Of a DNA stretch of 31,154 bases, positions 1 to 7,199 are shown one piece after another. Numbering within the stretch: position 1 is the first letter of the stretch; each line of letters opens with the position of its first letter. Below the pieces are notes generated by a model. It saw only the letters and a list, made by a program, of their open reading frames with translations. It did not search any database and was not told where the DNA came from. The translations under genes and the position numbers were made by a program. This DNA is from Saprospiraceae bacterium (lineage in GTDB: Bacteria > Bacteroidota > Bacteroidia > Chitinophagales > Saprospiraceae), in assembly GCA_016718205.1 (NCBI GenBank), contig JADKEB010000009.1, positions 1 through 31,154 of the forward strand, written 5' to 3'.

Positions 1-89
1 ATTAACGATACATATTAAAACAAACTAAAGTAATTGGGGCTGCCGAAAACCACAATTTTGAAAGAGTAGGCAAAACAAAACGTTTTAAA

Positions 90-453
90 ATGAAACATTT
101 ATTTTTATTCCTGATATTGTTAGTAACAACAATATCTTATTCTCAAAAACTGCCAACATGGCCAATGTAACCAAATAAAGACTGATGGCGAACGTTGTAA
201 ACGATGTGTTGGATACTTAGAGTCGCTACAGAAGTTCTACAAAAACGACTACAGGTTCCAATATATACGCCGCTCTACCTTCAACGCCTACTTCACCATT
301 TACTAATCCAAAACAATCGCTAACCCGGATTGTAAACATTCACAATGCAGTGCGTATAAACAAGATGGCACCTCAGATGTAGACGCTGTACTGAAATCAG
401 TATTGTCTCATATTGCAGTTCCCATAAAATTAAAACAAAGTAATATAAGGTAA
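90..453 (+). pseudogene. Broken small secreted cysteine-rich protein
   Basis: The ATG at 90 opens a clear signal peptide (MKHLFLFLILLVTTISYSQ) that stops at 168 in its own frame. Removing one A from the A-run near 145-149 joins it to a cysteine-rich stretch (SQNCQHGQCNQIKTDGERC, then KRC) that runs to a TAA at 304-306. The same frame then continues (NPDCKHSQCSAYKQDG) to a TAA at 451-453. The intact product would be a secreted protein of about 120 residues with at least six cysteines. I do not recognise the family. One frameshift and one nonsense codon make it look decayed, although a homopolymer sequencing error could explain the frameshift. The preceding bases 1-89 hold nothing I can name. 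Confidence 0.45.
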
Positions 454-588
454 AATTGAGTCTTAACAATTCAATAGTTAACGGAGTAACTTAAACTCCC
501 ATTTGTCTAACTTTTTTAAATTCAATACGAACAGAAAAAGTGAAAGCAATAACTCGGTTTTTACAATTTCTTAACGGAAGGTGTTTAC

Positions 589-693
589 ATGGTCATGTGC
601 CGTGAAACATCTAACTTGTGCCAACAAGGTTGCAAAGATTATATCTATACCGAAGAAGGTTGCGAGTTTTGTAATAACTGTCAAAGTTGTTAA
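589..693 (+). CDS. Tiny cysteine-rich ORF, possibly a gene remnant
   Basis: A 34-codon reading frame has seven cysteines in its last 31 residues, including C-x2-C and C-x3-C spacings (EFCNNCQSC at the C-terminus). The same frame is open about 35 nt upstream of the ATG but has no earlier start and no signal peptide. It may be the 3' end of another cysteine-rich gene related to the one at 90-453, because both share the low-complexity cysteine pattern. I cannot assign a function. It could also be chance, but seven cysteines in 34 codons in AT-rich DNA is unusual. Confidence 0.25.
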   Translation: MVMCRETSNLCQQGCKDYIYTEEGCEFCNNCQSC

Positions 694-766
694 TACATTT
701 TCCTGAGACTTAAAAGTCAAAGGGAGTTTTTACCCTATAATTACAATGTTTAAAGATTGAGCTAAA

Positions 767-774
767 TACCTTTG
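767..774 (+). promoter_or_regulatory. Bacteroidota -7 promoter box (TACCTTTG)
   Basis: TACCTTTG fits the TAnnTTTG -7 consensus of Bacteroidota sigma-ABfrm promoters. No clear TTTG -33 box is seen 19-21 nt upstream. Transcription would start near 781, so the S0 hairpin (796-855) would lie in the leader of the 868-1808 gene pair. The identical octamer occurs on the minus strand at 7144-7151 and 12597-12604. Confidence 0.5.
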
Positions 775-795
775 TATAAAAGTATAAAAATGTTA

Positions 796-855
796 CATAA
801 CAGTGTATAAGACGACATTTTCTTATCAGAAAACATCGCTTATACTACGTTATCC
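796..855 (+). repeat. S0: short attC-like hairpin element
   Basis: The element runs from TAACA (798-802) to CGTTATCC (848-855). The arms GTATAAG(a)CGA (805-815) and TCGCTTATAC (836-845) pair apart from one extrahelical A, and the loop is about 20 nt. The outer ends TAACA and ACGTTA are also roughly complementary. An imperfect stem with extrahelical bases, bounded by AAC and GTT motifs, is the layout of integron attC sites. Here it is the shortest of seven similar elements. It sits 12 nt before the ATG at 868. Confidence 0.5.
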
Positions 856-867
856 CGCATAGAATAA

Positions 868-1179
868 ATGGAAGAACAATTGCCAACACCTCTATCTGAA
901 TTAATCGTATTTCATTTGTACGTAAGCTCAATAACTTTGATATTAGCAATGGTTTGCCTGTATATCCTTATGAATTTCAAGAAATCGTTTACGTGGAGAA
1001 GATTTGTTATGATTGCAATTCAATTCCTAAGTTTAATCTTAATAATTTCATTTTTAACTTGGCTGAAATGGCCATTCAAATTTGACTTTATGTTTGGGCC
1101 ATTAAATATTCCTACCTTAATAGTATCAATTATCCTACTTTCACTAATTTTGTTATTTCCTAAACCAACAAACAGATGA
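868..1179 (+). CDS. Small three-helix membrane protein, unknown function
   Basis: This 103-residue protein has three predicted membrane helices at about residues 10-36, 44-66 and 80-98, and short polar loops (KKSFTWRR between helices 1 and 2). I recognise no family. The stop codon overlaps the start of the hydrolase gene in an ATGA (1176-1179), so the two are probably translationally coupled and functionally linked. The pair lies exactly between hairpin elements S0 and S1, 12 nt after S0. Transcription probably begins at the TACCTTTG box upstream of S0. Confidence 0.75.
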   Translation: MEEQLPTPLSELIVFHLYVSSITLILAMVCLYILMNFKKSFTWRRFVMIAIQFLSLILIISFLTWLKWPFKFDFMFGPLNIPTLIVSIILLSLILLFPKPTNR

Positions 1180-1808
1180 CACTATATTTAATTGGTGGCT
1201 TAGGAGCTGATGAGCGAGTTTTTAAGTACTTAAACATAAATGTAAAGACACAAATTATTAATTGGATTTTACAAGAACCCAATGAAGAACTGAAATCATA
1301 TGCAAAACGACTTACAGAACAAATAAACAAAAATGAAGAGTTTGCAATCTTAGGTGTAAGTTTCGGTGGAATCATTGCAATTGAAATGGCCAAATTCATA
1401 CGACCAAAAAAATTGATTCTGATATCAAGTGTTGAATCATCAAATCAACTTCCAAAACATTTAATAACAATGGGAAAAACAATGGTATTAGAAATGCTAC
1501 CAAATTCATTGATTAAACCACCAAGATTTATTTTGGGTTATCTCTTTGGATCAGAAAATAGGAAACTTTTACATCAAATAATCAAAGACACCAAACCAGA
1601 ATTTATAAGGTGGGCATTGAAAACCATAGTAAGGTGGTCAAATGATTCAAACATAACTGAAACAATAAGAATTCATGGAACTAAAGACCGTTTAATACCG
1701 TTAAAAGGAAATGCAATTAAGGTTGAAGATGGCGGTCATTTTATGATAGTGGACAGAGCAAAAGAAATAAGTAAAATAATAAACGAACAATTAAAATACG
1801 CAGGATAA
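1176..1808 (+). CDS. Alpha/beta hydrolase
   Basis: This 210-residue protein has a complete, well-spaced catalytic triad: the nucleophile elbow GVSFG with Ser62, an acid at Asp171 in GTKDRLIPL, and His188 in GGHFMIV. The N-terminal YLIGGLGADERVF resembles the oxyanion-strand region of small hydrolases. The cap region is short, so this is a compact carboxylesterase- or thioesterase-like enzyme whose substrate cannot be told. It overlaps the upstream membrane protein gene by 4 nt. Its TAA stop (1806-1808) is the first three bases of the TAACA motif that opens element S1, so gene end and element boundary coincide. Confidence 0.85.
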   Translation: MTLYLIGGLGADERVFKYLNINVKTQIINWILQEPNEELKSYAKRLTEQINKNEEFAILGVSFGGIIAIEMAKFIRPKKLILISSVESSNQLPKHLITMGKTMVLEMLPNSLIKPPRFILGYLFGSENRKLLHQIIKDTKPEFIRWALKTIVRWSNDSNITETIRIHGTKDRLIPLKGNAIKVEDGGHFMIVDRAKEISKIINEQLKYAG

Positions 1809-1867
1809 CAAGTGATATGAGATCAGACTTGCTATCGCTGCGTCCGCTCCATATCACAGCCGTATAA
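1805..1867 (+). repeat. S1: short attC-like hairpin element
   Basis: It begins with TAACA (1806-1810) and has arms GTGATATG (1812-1819) and CATATCAC (1850-1857), which pair perfectly. It ends with CCGTATAA, a weakened version of the CGTTA end seen elsewhere. The central 23 bp (1824-1846) are identical to 13827-13849 in S2, 12 kb away and in the same orientation, whereas the outer arms differ between the two copies. The hydrolase stop codon lies inside its first motif. Confidence 0.5.
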
Positions 1868-1911
1868 TTGCATCTAAATTGGTTGAAATCCAGTTTTGAA
1901 ACAGTTCAAAA

Positions 1912-2565
1912 TTATTCATGCAAGAATTTTAGTTTAATTAAATACGCAAATATCTCCACTGCCATTTCATGATATTCAGATATTTTCTTTTGAGAGTCAT
2001 TTAAGTAACCAATTTCAACTTGCCCAATAGTACTTCCTTTAAAATGTGCGTCCATTAAAAGACCAAGGTCAAATGACCAATCACCTCTTAGGTCATTCCA
2101 ATTCAATTTGGTTCTGTCAAAAATATATGTCCCTGATAAAGGGATTTTCACATATTCAAGTTCTGGAAACAAAACCTTCAAGGCAGGGCGAGCTGTTAAA
2201 GTACCAACAGGGAATTCGTCATAATCCGATGAGTATATTGAATTAACGAAAAGGTAGCCGTTCTGAAACTTCGATTCTAATTTTTCTATCCAATTCTTAT
2301 TTGGATTTCTTATATCTCCGTCTATTTTAATTATTAAATCATTTTTTGCCACCTTTAATCCTTCTTTTATTGCATACCCCATTCCTTGTGTTTTGCAATC
2401 TATAACTTTCGCTCTTGTTCTTGTCGCTTGTTTTTTTGTATCATCTCTTGAATTGTTGTTGACAACTATTACTTCATCAACTAAATCAATGAATTCGTTG
2501 ACAACTCCAGTAATTGTTGTTGCAACATTGAATGATGGTATTATGATTGAGATTTTTTTTTCCAT
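1912..2565 (-). CDS. Family 2 glycosyltransferase
   Basis: The protein opens with a GT-A nucleotide-sugar fold signature: KKISIIIPSFNVATTI, then DEVIVVNNNSRDDT, GMGYAIKEGLKVA and the metal-binding IKIDGDIRNP (DGD in the DxD position). It transfers a sugar from an activated donor; the acceptor is unknown. I chose the ATG at 2565 (MEKKISIII) because the strand starts there directly. An in-frame ATG at 2586 would add seven residues. At about 217 residues it is short and has no membrane helix, like soluble glucosyl-3-phosphoglycerate-synthase-type members. It is transcribed towards S1 and has no partner gene. Confidence 0.8.
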   Translation of the reverse strand: MEKKISIIIPSFNVATTITGVVNEFIDLVDEVIVVNNNSRDDTKKQATRTRAKVIDCKTQGMGYAIKEGLKVAKNDLIIKIDGDIRNPNKNWIEKLESKFQNGYLFVNSIYSSDYDEFPVGTLTARPALKVLFPELEYVKIPLSGTYIFDRTKLNWNDLRGDWSFDLGLLMDAHFKGSTIGQVEIGYLNDSQKKISEYHEMAVEIFAYLIKLKFLHE

Positions 2566-2707
2566 TCTGTTTTTGATGCCCTCCAACTTGGTGCTAGACG
2601 CAACTCCATTTTCAAATTATCTTTACAACTCCTTGATTTACAGTTCATATTAAAGTCTAACATAATACGAAAGTTTGTTAATACCATTCGCTTTTAAACG
2701 TTTTTTA

Positions 2708-2784
2708 TACATTTGTACACGAAAACTAATAAAATAATGAAGACTATCGTACCAATCATTCATCCACCTATTTCATTACGCTAA
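2708..2784 (+). pseudogene. Promoter box and interrupted gene start
   Basis: TACATTTG at 2708-2715 fits the TAnnTTTG -7 box, and an ATG follows at 2737. The frame reads MKTIVPIIHPPISLR and stops at a TAA (2782-2784). The same frame then continues for 17 codons (GKYRIIYEWWISVS and on). A C-to-T change of CAA to TAA would explain the stop. This looks like the preserved 5' end of a lost gene. I do not recognise the product. Confidence 0.3.
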
Positions 2785-3072
2785 GGCAAATATAGGATTA
2801 TTTATGAATGGTGGATATCAGTTTCCCTATTATTTTAATAAAATGCCAATCCTACCTTATATAAAGCTTTAGCAGCTATGTCCCTGCGTTAAAAACATAA
2901 TCAACACAAAATCGCACAGGTATAATCTTTAAAACAGTCTGACCATATAACTTTTGTTATATGTATGTCAGACTTGGAGCATTACTTTGCCTTTGATCAT
3001 GGAGCGCTACATATACAGGTCTGAGTGTGGTATGCTTATTAAAACTTCCAATTTAGCTTCAAAAAACTTGAG

Positions 3073-3364
3073 CGTAGCTTAGATTTACTTCGGTTTAGCT
3101 TCGATTTACTTCAGCTTAGCTTCGATTCACTTCGGTTTAGCTTCGATTCACTTCGGCATAGCTTCGATTCACTTCGGCGTATCTTAGATTCACTTCGGTG
3201 TATCTTAGATTTACTTCGGTGTATCTTAGATTTACTTCGGTGTATCTTAGATTCACTTCGGCGTATCTTAGATTTACTTCGGTGTATCTTAGATTCACTT
3301 CGGCGTATCTTAGATTCACTTCGGCGTATCTTAGATTCACTTCGGCGTATCTTAGATACGCTTC
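3073..3364. repeat. 21-bp tandem repeat (minisatellite), about 14 units
   Basis: Thirteen full 21-bp units (3073-3345) are followed by a partial unit. The commonest unit is cgtatcttagattcacttcg plus g. The proximal units (3073-3177) mostly carry tagcttcgat where the distal ones carry tatcttagat, so the array has an older and a newer, more homogeneous half. Because 21 is a multiple of three, both strands keep long open frames with heptapeptide repeats (VYLRFTS on plus, EVNLRYA/T on minus). These frames are a by-product of the period and not good evidence of protein. Confidence 0.9.
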
Positions 3365-3527
3365 AATATTTGCCCTGCAAAAAGGCGATTTTGATGTCCA
3401 AAAGGGTAATGGTGGTACGTTTTACATAGGGGCTGCTGAAAAAGTAAGCTCTTATTTTTGGTTATTAGTTTAACGGAGATTATCGTTCAAAAAACAAGCA
3501 ATAGAGAATGAAGAAACAAAAGTGCGT

Positions 3528-3579
3528 CTATTGCCATAGAAAGCACAAAGGATTAAATATGAAATACTTATGGCAATAG
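3528..3579. repeat. Short inverted repeat
   Basis: CTATTGCCATA (3528-3538) is perfectly complementary to TATGGCAATAG (3569-3579), with a 30-nt loop. It lies in the noncoding tract and has no T-run, so it is not an obvious terminator. Confidence 0.5.
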
Positions 3580-3979
3580 AAAAAGCATTTTGGTTCGAAA
3601 ATGAACGGTGCTACGCAATTGCCTTTTTTTGAACTAGACTTTTTTGGTTACTTTTTTGGGCAATGCAAAAAAGTAACTGCCGCCTGCATAAGGCAAAAGC
3701 CAACTCATGGTACACGACTTATGGACAAAATCAATTAAAAGGTTTGCATTTAATTTATTTATTATAGACATAATTTATTATTTATCAATTGGTTGCACCA
3801 TAGTCAGCAGACCCTACATAGCAGTGCTTATTTTTTAGCACTTAATTTCAGGATTATATTCTTTCATGAGAAATTGGAGATTTTGTTCTTCATTTTTACA
3901 GTTGTATATAATATTTTTCAATGTAGATTGATTTTAACTTCTTTTTCTTTTGCCCACGCTAGAAAGCACAAAGGATTAA
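3537..3979. repeat. 20-bp direct repeat pair, 423 bp apart
   Basis: TAGAAAGCACAAAGGATTAA occurs at 3537-3556 and again at 3960-3979 in the same orientation. The intervening DNA holds the 3647-3677 hairpin and no gene. It could be a remnant of a duplication or an excised or inserted element, but there are no terminal inverted repeats to support a transposon. Confidence 0.55.
3647..3677. repeat. GTTACTTTTTT hairpin
   Basis: GTTACTTTTTT (3647-3657) and AAAAAAGTAAC (3667-3677) form a perfect 11-bp stem around GGGCAATGC. Hairpins of this composition recur between genes in Bacteroidota. A bidirectional terminator or an interspersed repeat are both possible. Confidence 0.5.
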
Positions 3980-4028
3980 TTCCACTTTGTCAAATTAGTA
4001 TTTTAAAAAATTTTAGACTAAAATAGGG

Positions 4029-4178
4029 GTTTCTCAGTCGCTAAAACTCCTTCGAAATGACCTAGTATTAGAGTTTAAGGTAGGGAGATGAAGGGAGTTC
4101 GGCGAGGCCGAACTCCCTTCATCTCCCTCTTTTCCTTATCAGCCTTGGTCATTTCGAACCACAGAGTGGTGAGAAAAC
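4029..4178. repeat. Nested palindromic intergenic repeat
   Basis: There are three concentric layers. GTTTCTCA (4029-4036) pairs with TGAGAAAAC (4170-4178). TTCGAAATGACC (4051-4062) pairs perfectly with GGTCATTTCGAA (4147-4158). The inner 22-bp arms (4082-4103 and 4107-4128) pair perfectly around a 3-nt GAG loop. The GGTCATTTCGAA plus GAGAAA signature is, to my knowledge, a common interspersed repeat of Bacteroidota intergenic DNA. A T-rich stretch follows the inner stem on the plus strand, so it could also terminate transcription. Confidence 0.8.
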
Positions 4179-4356
4179 TTATTTTATTCAAATAGGTCAA
4201 AGTGTGACTTCTTTACAGCCAACGAAGGTGCAATATCTCTTAATGAGTACGCTCGAAGCCTTCATGAACAGTCAGAGAAAGACTAAGCCTAGTCTCCAAA
4301 GCTTATGGCGCTATGCAAAAGCCATAATGAATAATATTATTTTCGTTCTAGCCATA

Positions 4357-5037
4357 TCAGAAAAAGATATCTTTATAAACCATATTTTCACCGAACTTAA
4401 AATCCTTGAGTTTGTATAGTGGCTTTTTACCAGGATTAAATCTTTTAGTTTTTGGTTTAATGGTTGGTTTGCCTTCATCTTCTTCCAGATATGGCATGAC
4501 TGTTTGCTCGGCTACGCCAGTACTTAAATTAAAATCGTAAGTCTCTAATTTATTTTCAAAGGGATCCATTGTGCTGTGTGTGGCACCTATTAGAAACCAA
4601 TCGTTGTTTTGGTAACGCCATTTGTAAGTATATGACCACTTGAAGTTACTACCACCATAATAATCTACACAAACCGTTTTGCCCATGATATACAGTTCCT
4701 GAAGTGGATCACCAAACACACCACCGTCATCACTCAGCATGATAGATTCATTAGACTGCACTGAAAGATCGTATCCACCTGATGGCTTTCCCAAGAGTAT
4801 AAAAAGGATTCTAGGCTTTTGAGCATGATCCGATTCTTTTAGATTGGCAATTTCTATTTTGGATTCAATGATTACCGCTACATCTTTGACTTTGTCATCA
4901 TTCAAATTTCCTTCTTTTTGGTAAAGGATTTGATATCCTTTGGGTATGAAGGAATCGATGTTATGACCTGTTGTAGGAAGGATAGGATAAGTGTAATTCA
5001 TGGTGAATAAAGTAGATAGAAAGATAAGTATTTGCAT
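4357..5037 (-). CDS. Secreted protein with calcium-binding-like (FG-GAP-like) motif
   Basis: This 226-residue protein has a short hydrophobic N-terminus (MQILIFLSTLFTMNYTYP) that looks like a signal peptide. Next come FIPKGYQILYQKEG and NLNDDKVKDVAVIIES. The D-x-N/D-x-D-x3-D-like turn and following strand recall FG-GAP/VCBS blades of the form GDLNGDGKDDVAVV. The rest is beta-rich with no catalytic motif, and the function is unknown. It is the last gene of the minus-strand signalling operon, 12 nt after the LytTR regulator, so it may be an output or accessory of that pathway or simply co-transcribed. Confidence 0.7.
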   Translation of the reverse strand: MQILIFLSTLFTMNYTYPILPTTGHNIDSFIPKGYQILYQKEGNLNDDKVKDVAVIIESKIEIANLKESDHAQKPRILFILLGKPSGGYDLSVQSNESIMLSDDGGVFGDPLQELYIMGKTVCVDYYGGSNFKWSYTYKWRYQNNDWFLIGATHSTMDPFENKLETYDFNLSTGVAEQTVMPYLEEDEGKPTIKPKTKRFNPGKKPLYKLKDFKFGENMVYKDIFF

Positions 5038-5049
5038 GGGTTAAGATGA

Positions 5050-5811
5050 TTATTGATTCAACCATTTTTTAAAGCTTTGGCTATTTTCCGTACTGATGAT
5101 AATGTCTCTTTTTGCCAGTGGTTGTAGCTCAATTTTTATCCTACTTTTACTTACATGAAGCATATATGCGATGGCGTCAAAGTGGGCAATAAAACTGCGA
5201 TTCAATCGGAAGAATAAAGTTGGATCCAAGAGCTCTTCCAAATCTGAAAGCCTATAATCTATGATAAATTTAGAGCCATCTTTTTTAACTAAGTACACAT
5301 ATCGATCTTCCCCTTCGAAATAGGCTATTTGATCTACGGTCACACTCATCATTCTTTCACCACGATGGACTATAAATCGTTCTTGATATATTTTGTTGGT
5401 ATTTTGCAAAGCTTTCAATAATAATTCCGTAGGAATCTGTTGTTTTGATTGTATATTTTTGAATTTTTGTAGGCTTTGGATGAGATCATCTTCGTCAATT
5501 GGTTTTAGTAGATAATCAATACTATTGACCTTAAAAGCTTGAATGGCATAAGCATCATAAGCCGTTGTAAAAATGATAGGCGTCTGAATATTTACTTGAT
5601 CAAAAATACTAAAGCTAATGCCATCTGCCAGGTGGATATCCATAAAAATAAGGTCTGCTTGATGATTTTGAAGCCAGGTTACAGCTGTTTTTACACTGTC
5701 TATTTTATCCAAAATCTGCACATCAGGATCTACTTTTTTAAGTATCCTTTCTAAATGATCCTGAGCTGGTTTTTCATCTTCTATGATCAATACTTTAGTC
5801 ATCATATTCAT
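5050..5811 (-). CDS. LytTR-family response regulator
   Basis: This 253-residue protein has a receiver domain (about residues 5-120): acidic pocket IIEDE at 9-13, phosphoacceptor Asp58 in FMDIHL, switch residues in FTTAYD, and the conserved lysine in DYLLKPID. A LytTR DNA-binding domain follows (about 145-250) with VTVDQIAYFEGEDRYVYL and the typical FFRLNRSFIAHFDAI. In the LytS/LytR model, phosphorylation by a LytS-type kinase turns it into a transcription factor. It lies 6 nt after the REC-LytS kinase gene and is its likely substrate. ATGs at codons 3 and 4 are alternative starts. Confidence 0.93.
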   Translation of the reverse strand: MNMMTKVLIIEDEKPAQDHLERILKKVDPDVQILDKIDSVKTAVTWLQNHQADLIFMDIHLADGISFSIFDQVNIQTPIIFTTAYDAYAIQAFKVNSIDYLLKPIDEDDLIQSLQKFKNIQSKQQIPTELLLKALQNTNKIYQERFIVHRGERMMSVTVDQIAYFEGEDRYVYLVKKDGSKFIIDYRLSDLEELLDPTLFFRLNRSFIAHFDAIAYMLHVSKSRIKIELQPLAKRDIIISTENSQSFKKWLNQ

Positions 5812-5817
5812 TCAAAA

Positions 5818-6822
5818 TTATGCATCAGGGATTAATGGGAGTATCACTTTAAATACATCTTTGTCTTGAGAGATTGCTATATCTTTTTGCATCAATATTT
5901 GGTATCTACTAGCTAGATTTTTTAATCCAATACCTGTAGATGTTTCAGTTGATACGCGTGGTACTATTGGGTTGCTGATAACTAGTTTTTCGCCTTCTTG
6001 GGTTATGAATATTTCCATAGGTTGCGTAGCTGAAATGATGTTGTGTTTGATGGCATTTTCTACCAAAAGCTGTAATGAAAATGGTGGTAAAGCATAAGCT
6101 TTATCTTTGATTTCAAGCGTCAGATTTAGTTGATCACCAAACCTTGTTTTCTGTAGATAAATAAAATTTTCTATCAAATCCAATTCCCTTTCCAAAGGGA
6201 TCAATTTTTGTTCTCCATGTTCCAAAATGGATCGATACATCTTCGCAAATTTTGTGGTAAATTTGATAGCACTATCTTGGTCAGTGGCTATGATAGATGC
6301 CAGGGTATTCAGACTATTGAAGAGAAAGTGTGGGTTGATTTGGTTTTTGAGTACTTCGTATTGTGATGTTATATGTTGTTTTTCTTGTTGTGCCTTTTGA
6401 AGTAATAATTCCTTTTTTTCGGACTCCAACAAGATATTTTTTTTTCTTAATGTGTAAGTCTCCAAGGCATTGTCGAAAATGACTTTTAACTCTTCAAATT
6501 TCCAAGGTTTGGTGATGTAGTGATATACTTTTCCTTTGTTTATGGCATCAATAATGGCTTGCATATCGCTATATCCTGTCAAAATCATTCTGATCACATC
6601 AGGATGTGTGCCGCTGATTTGTTCCAAAAACTCCACACCTGTTTTACCCGGCATTCTTTGATCACAGATGATCAGATCTATGGATTGATGTGCTAAGATT
6701 TCCTGAGCAATGTCTGCATTTTCTGCGATGTGGATATTGTAAAATCGTCTAAATACAGCCTTAAAAGCAGTGAGATTATCGACTTCATCATCAAGATATA
6801 ATATAGAATAGGGTTGCGACAT
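5818..6822 (-). CDS. Receiver domain-LytS-type histidine kinase hybrid
   Basis: This 334-residue soluble protein has an unusual order: an N-terminal receiver domain (YLDDE at 9-13, Asp54 in ICDQRMPG, LTGYSD, YHYITKPWK), a coiled-coil linker (about 125-155), then a LytS-type kinase. The His_kinase box INPHFLFNS carries His165, followed by the N box LVENAIKHN and the G box TGIGLKNLASRY. There is no sensor or membrane segment, so its input is presumably phosphorylation of Asp54, probably by the TPR kinase encoded upstream. Its output would go to the LytTR regulator immediately downstream. The ATG follows the TAA of the small membrane protein gene with no gap. Confidence 0.9.
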   Translation of the reverse strand: MSQPYSILYLDDEVDNLTAFKAVFRRFYNIHIAENADIAQEILAHQSIDLIICDQRMPGKTGVEFLEQISGTHPDVIRMILTGYSDMQAIIDAINKGKVYHYITKPWKFEELKVIFDNALETYTLRKKNILLESEKKELLLQKAQQEKQHITSQYEVLKNQINPHFLFNSLNTLASIIATDQDSAIKFTTKFAKMYRSILEHGEQKLIPLERELDLIENFIYLQKTRFGDQLNLTLEIKDKAYALPPFSLQLLVENAIKHNIISATQPMEIFITQEGEKLVISNPIVPRVSTETSTGIGLKNLASRYQILMQKDIAISQDKDVFKVILPLIPDA

Positions 6823-7125
6823 TTACTTTGATTTATAACCGTACAAAAATACTATTAAAAACAGCACGGTATTTAGAATTAGGTAAAATTTCCATACGCC
6901 TTCCATATTTGGTGTGCCACCACGAGCATCTTTCACTAGAAAAAACAGAAATTTAGATGACAAAGCCCACAGCAGTAAATTGATTATTACCCATAGTATT
7001 TTGGTAGAAAAATCTAAGCCTATCCATTGTATCAATATCAACTTTAATAAATAATACACACCATGAGTCACTAGCAATGCATACAAGACCAAACAGAATA
7101 AAACAAACATTAGTAAAATGCCCAT
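6823..7125 (-). CDS. Small three-helix membrane protein
   Basis: This 100-residue protein has membrane helices at about residues 3-28, 40-62 and 78-97 and a polar loop KDARGGTPNMEG between helices 2 and 3. I know of no family. Its TAA directly abuts the ATG of the REC-LytS kinase, so translation is probably coupled and the protein may anchor or tune that soluble kinase. A TACCTTTG promoter box lies 19 nt upstream of its start, making it the first gene of a downstream sub-operon. Confidence 0.72.
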   Translation of the reverse strand: MGILLMFVLFCLVLYALLVTHGVYYLLKLILIQWIGLDFSTKILWVIINLLLWALSSKFLFFLVKDARGGTPNMEGVWKFYLILNTVLFLIVFLYGYKSK

Positions 7126-7143
7126 ACAATTGGTTTAAGGTCA

Positions 7144-7151
7144 CAAAGGTA
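7144..7151 (-). promoter_or_regulatory. Minus-strand TACCTTTG -7 box
   Basis: CAAAGGTA on the plus strand reads TACCTTTG on the minus strand, in the 74-nt gap between the two membrane protein genes. It suggests that 7125-4357 can be transcribed independently of the upstream sensor kinase. No TTTG -33 element is seen at the ideal 19-21 nt spacing. Confidence 0.5.
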
Positions 7152-7199
7152 GTTTGTAGGAAATACCTAAAGGAACACAATGAAGTGAAGTGGTAAAAT

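Larger units (their letters stand above)
2587..4356. other. Gene-poor tract rich in repeats
   Basis: There is no convincing gene in 1.77 kb. The tract holds a promoter-like box with a 15-codon start fragment (2708-2784), a 21-bp minisatellite (3073-3364), two short hairpins (3528-3579, 3647-3677), a 20-bp direct repeat (3537-3556 and 3960-3979) and a nested palindrome (4029-4178). Reading frames at 3793-4026 and 4204-4419 have no signal, domain or start context that supports translation. Confidence 0.6.

Noticed and set aside
2046..2653. Plus-strand ORFs opposite the glycosyltransferase
   Set aside because: They are antisense shadows of a gene with clear GT2 motifs.
2653..2700. An eighth S-like element (TAACA near 2655, AACGTTT near 2695)
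   Set aside because: The end motifs are there, but the inner bases form no convincing stem and it does not follow a plus-strand gene.
3073..3364. CRISPR array
   Set aside because: The units are contiguous 21-mers with no spacers, and no cas genes are present.
3137..3473. Overlapping plus- and minus-strand ORFs with heptapeptide repeats
   Set aside because: They exist because a 21-bp unit without stops repeats in frame. There is no start context, signal peptide or unique domain.
3537..3979. Insertion sequence between the 20-bp direct repeats
   Set aside because: No transposase and no terminal inverted repeats; 423 bp holds no coding signal.
3793..4419. Plus-strand ORFs at 3793-4026 and 4204-4419
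   Set aside because: No domain, signal or promoter. The second runs antisense into the 3' end of the intact minus-strand gene.
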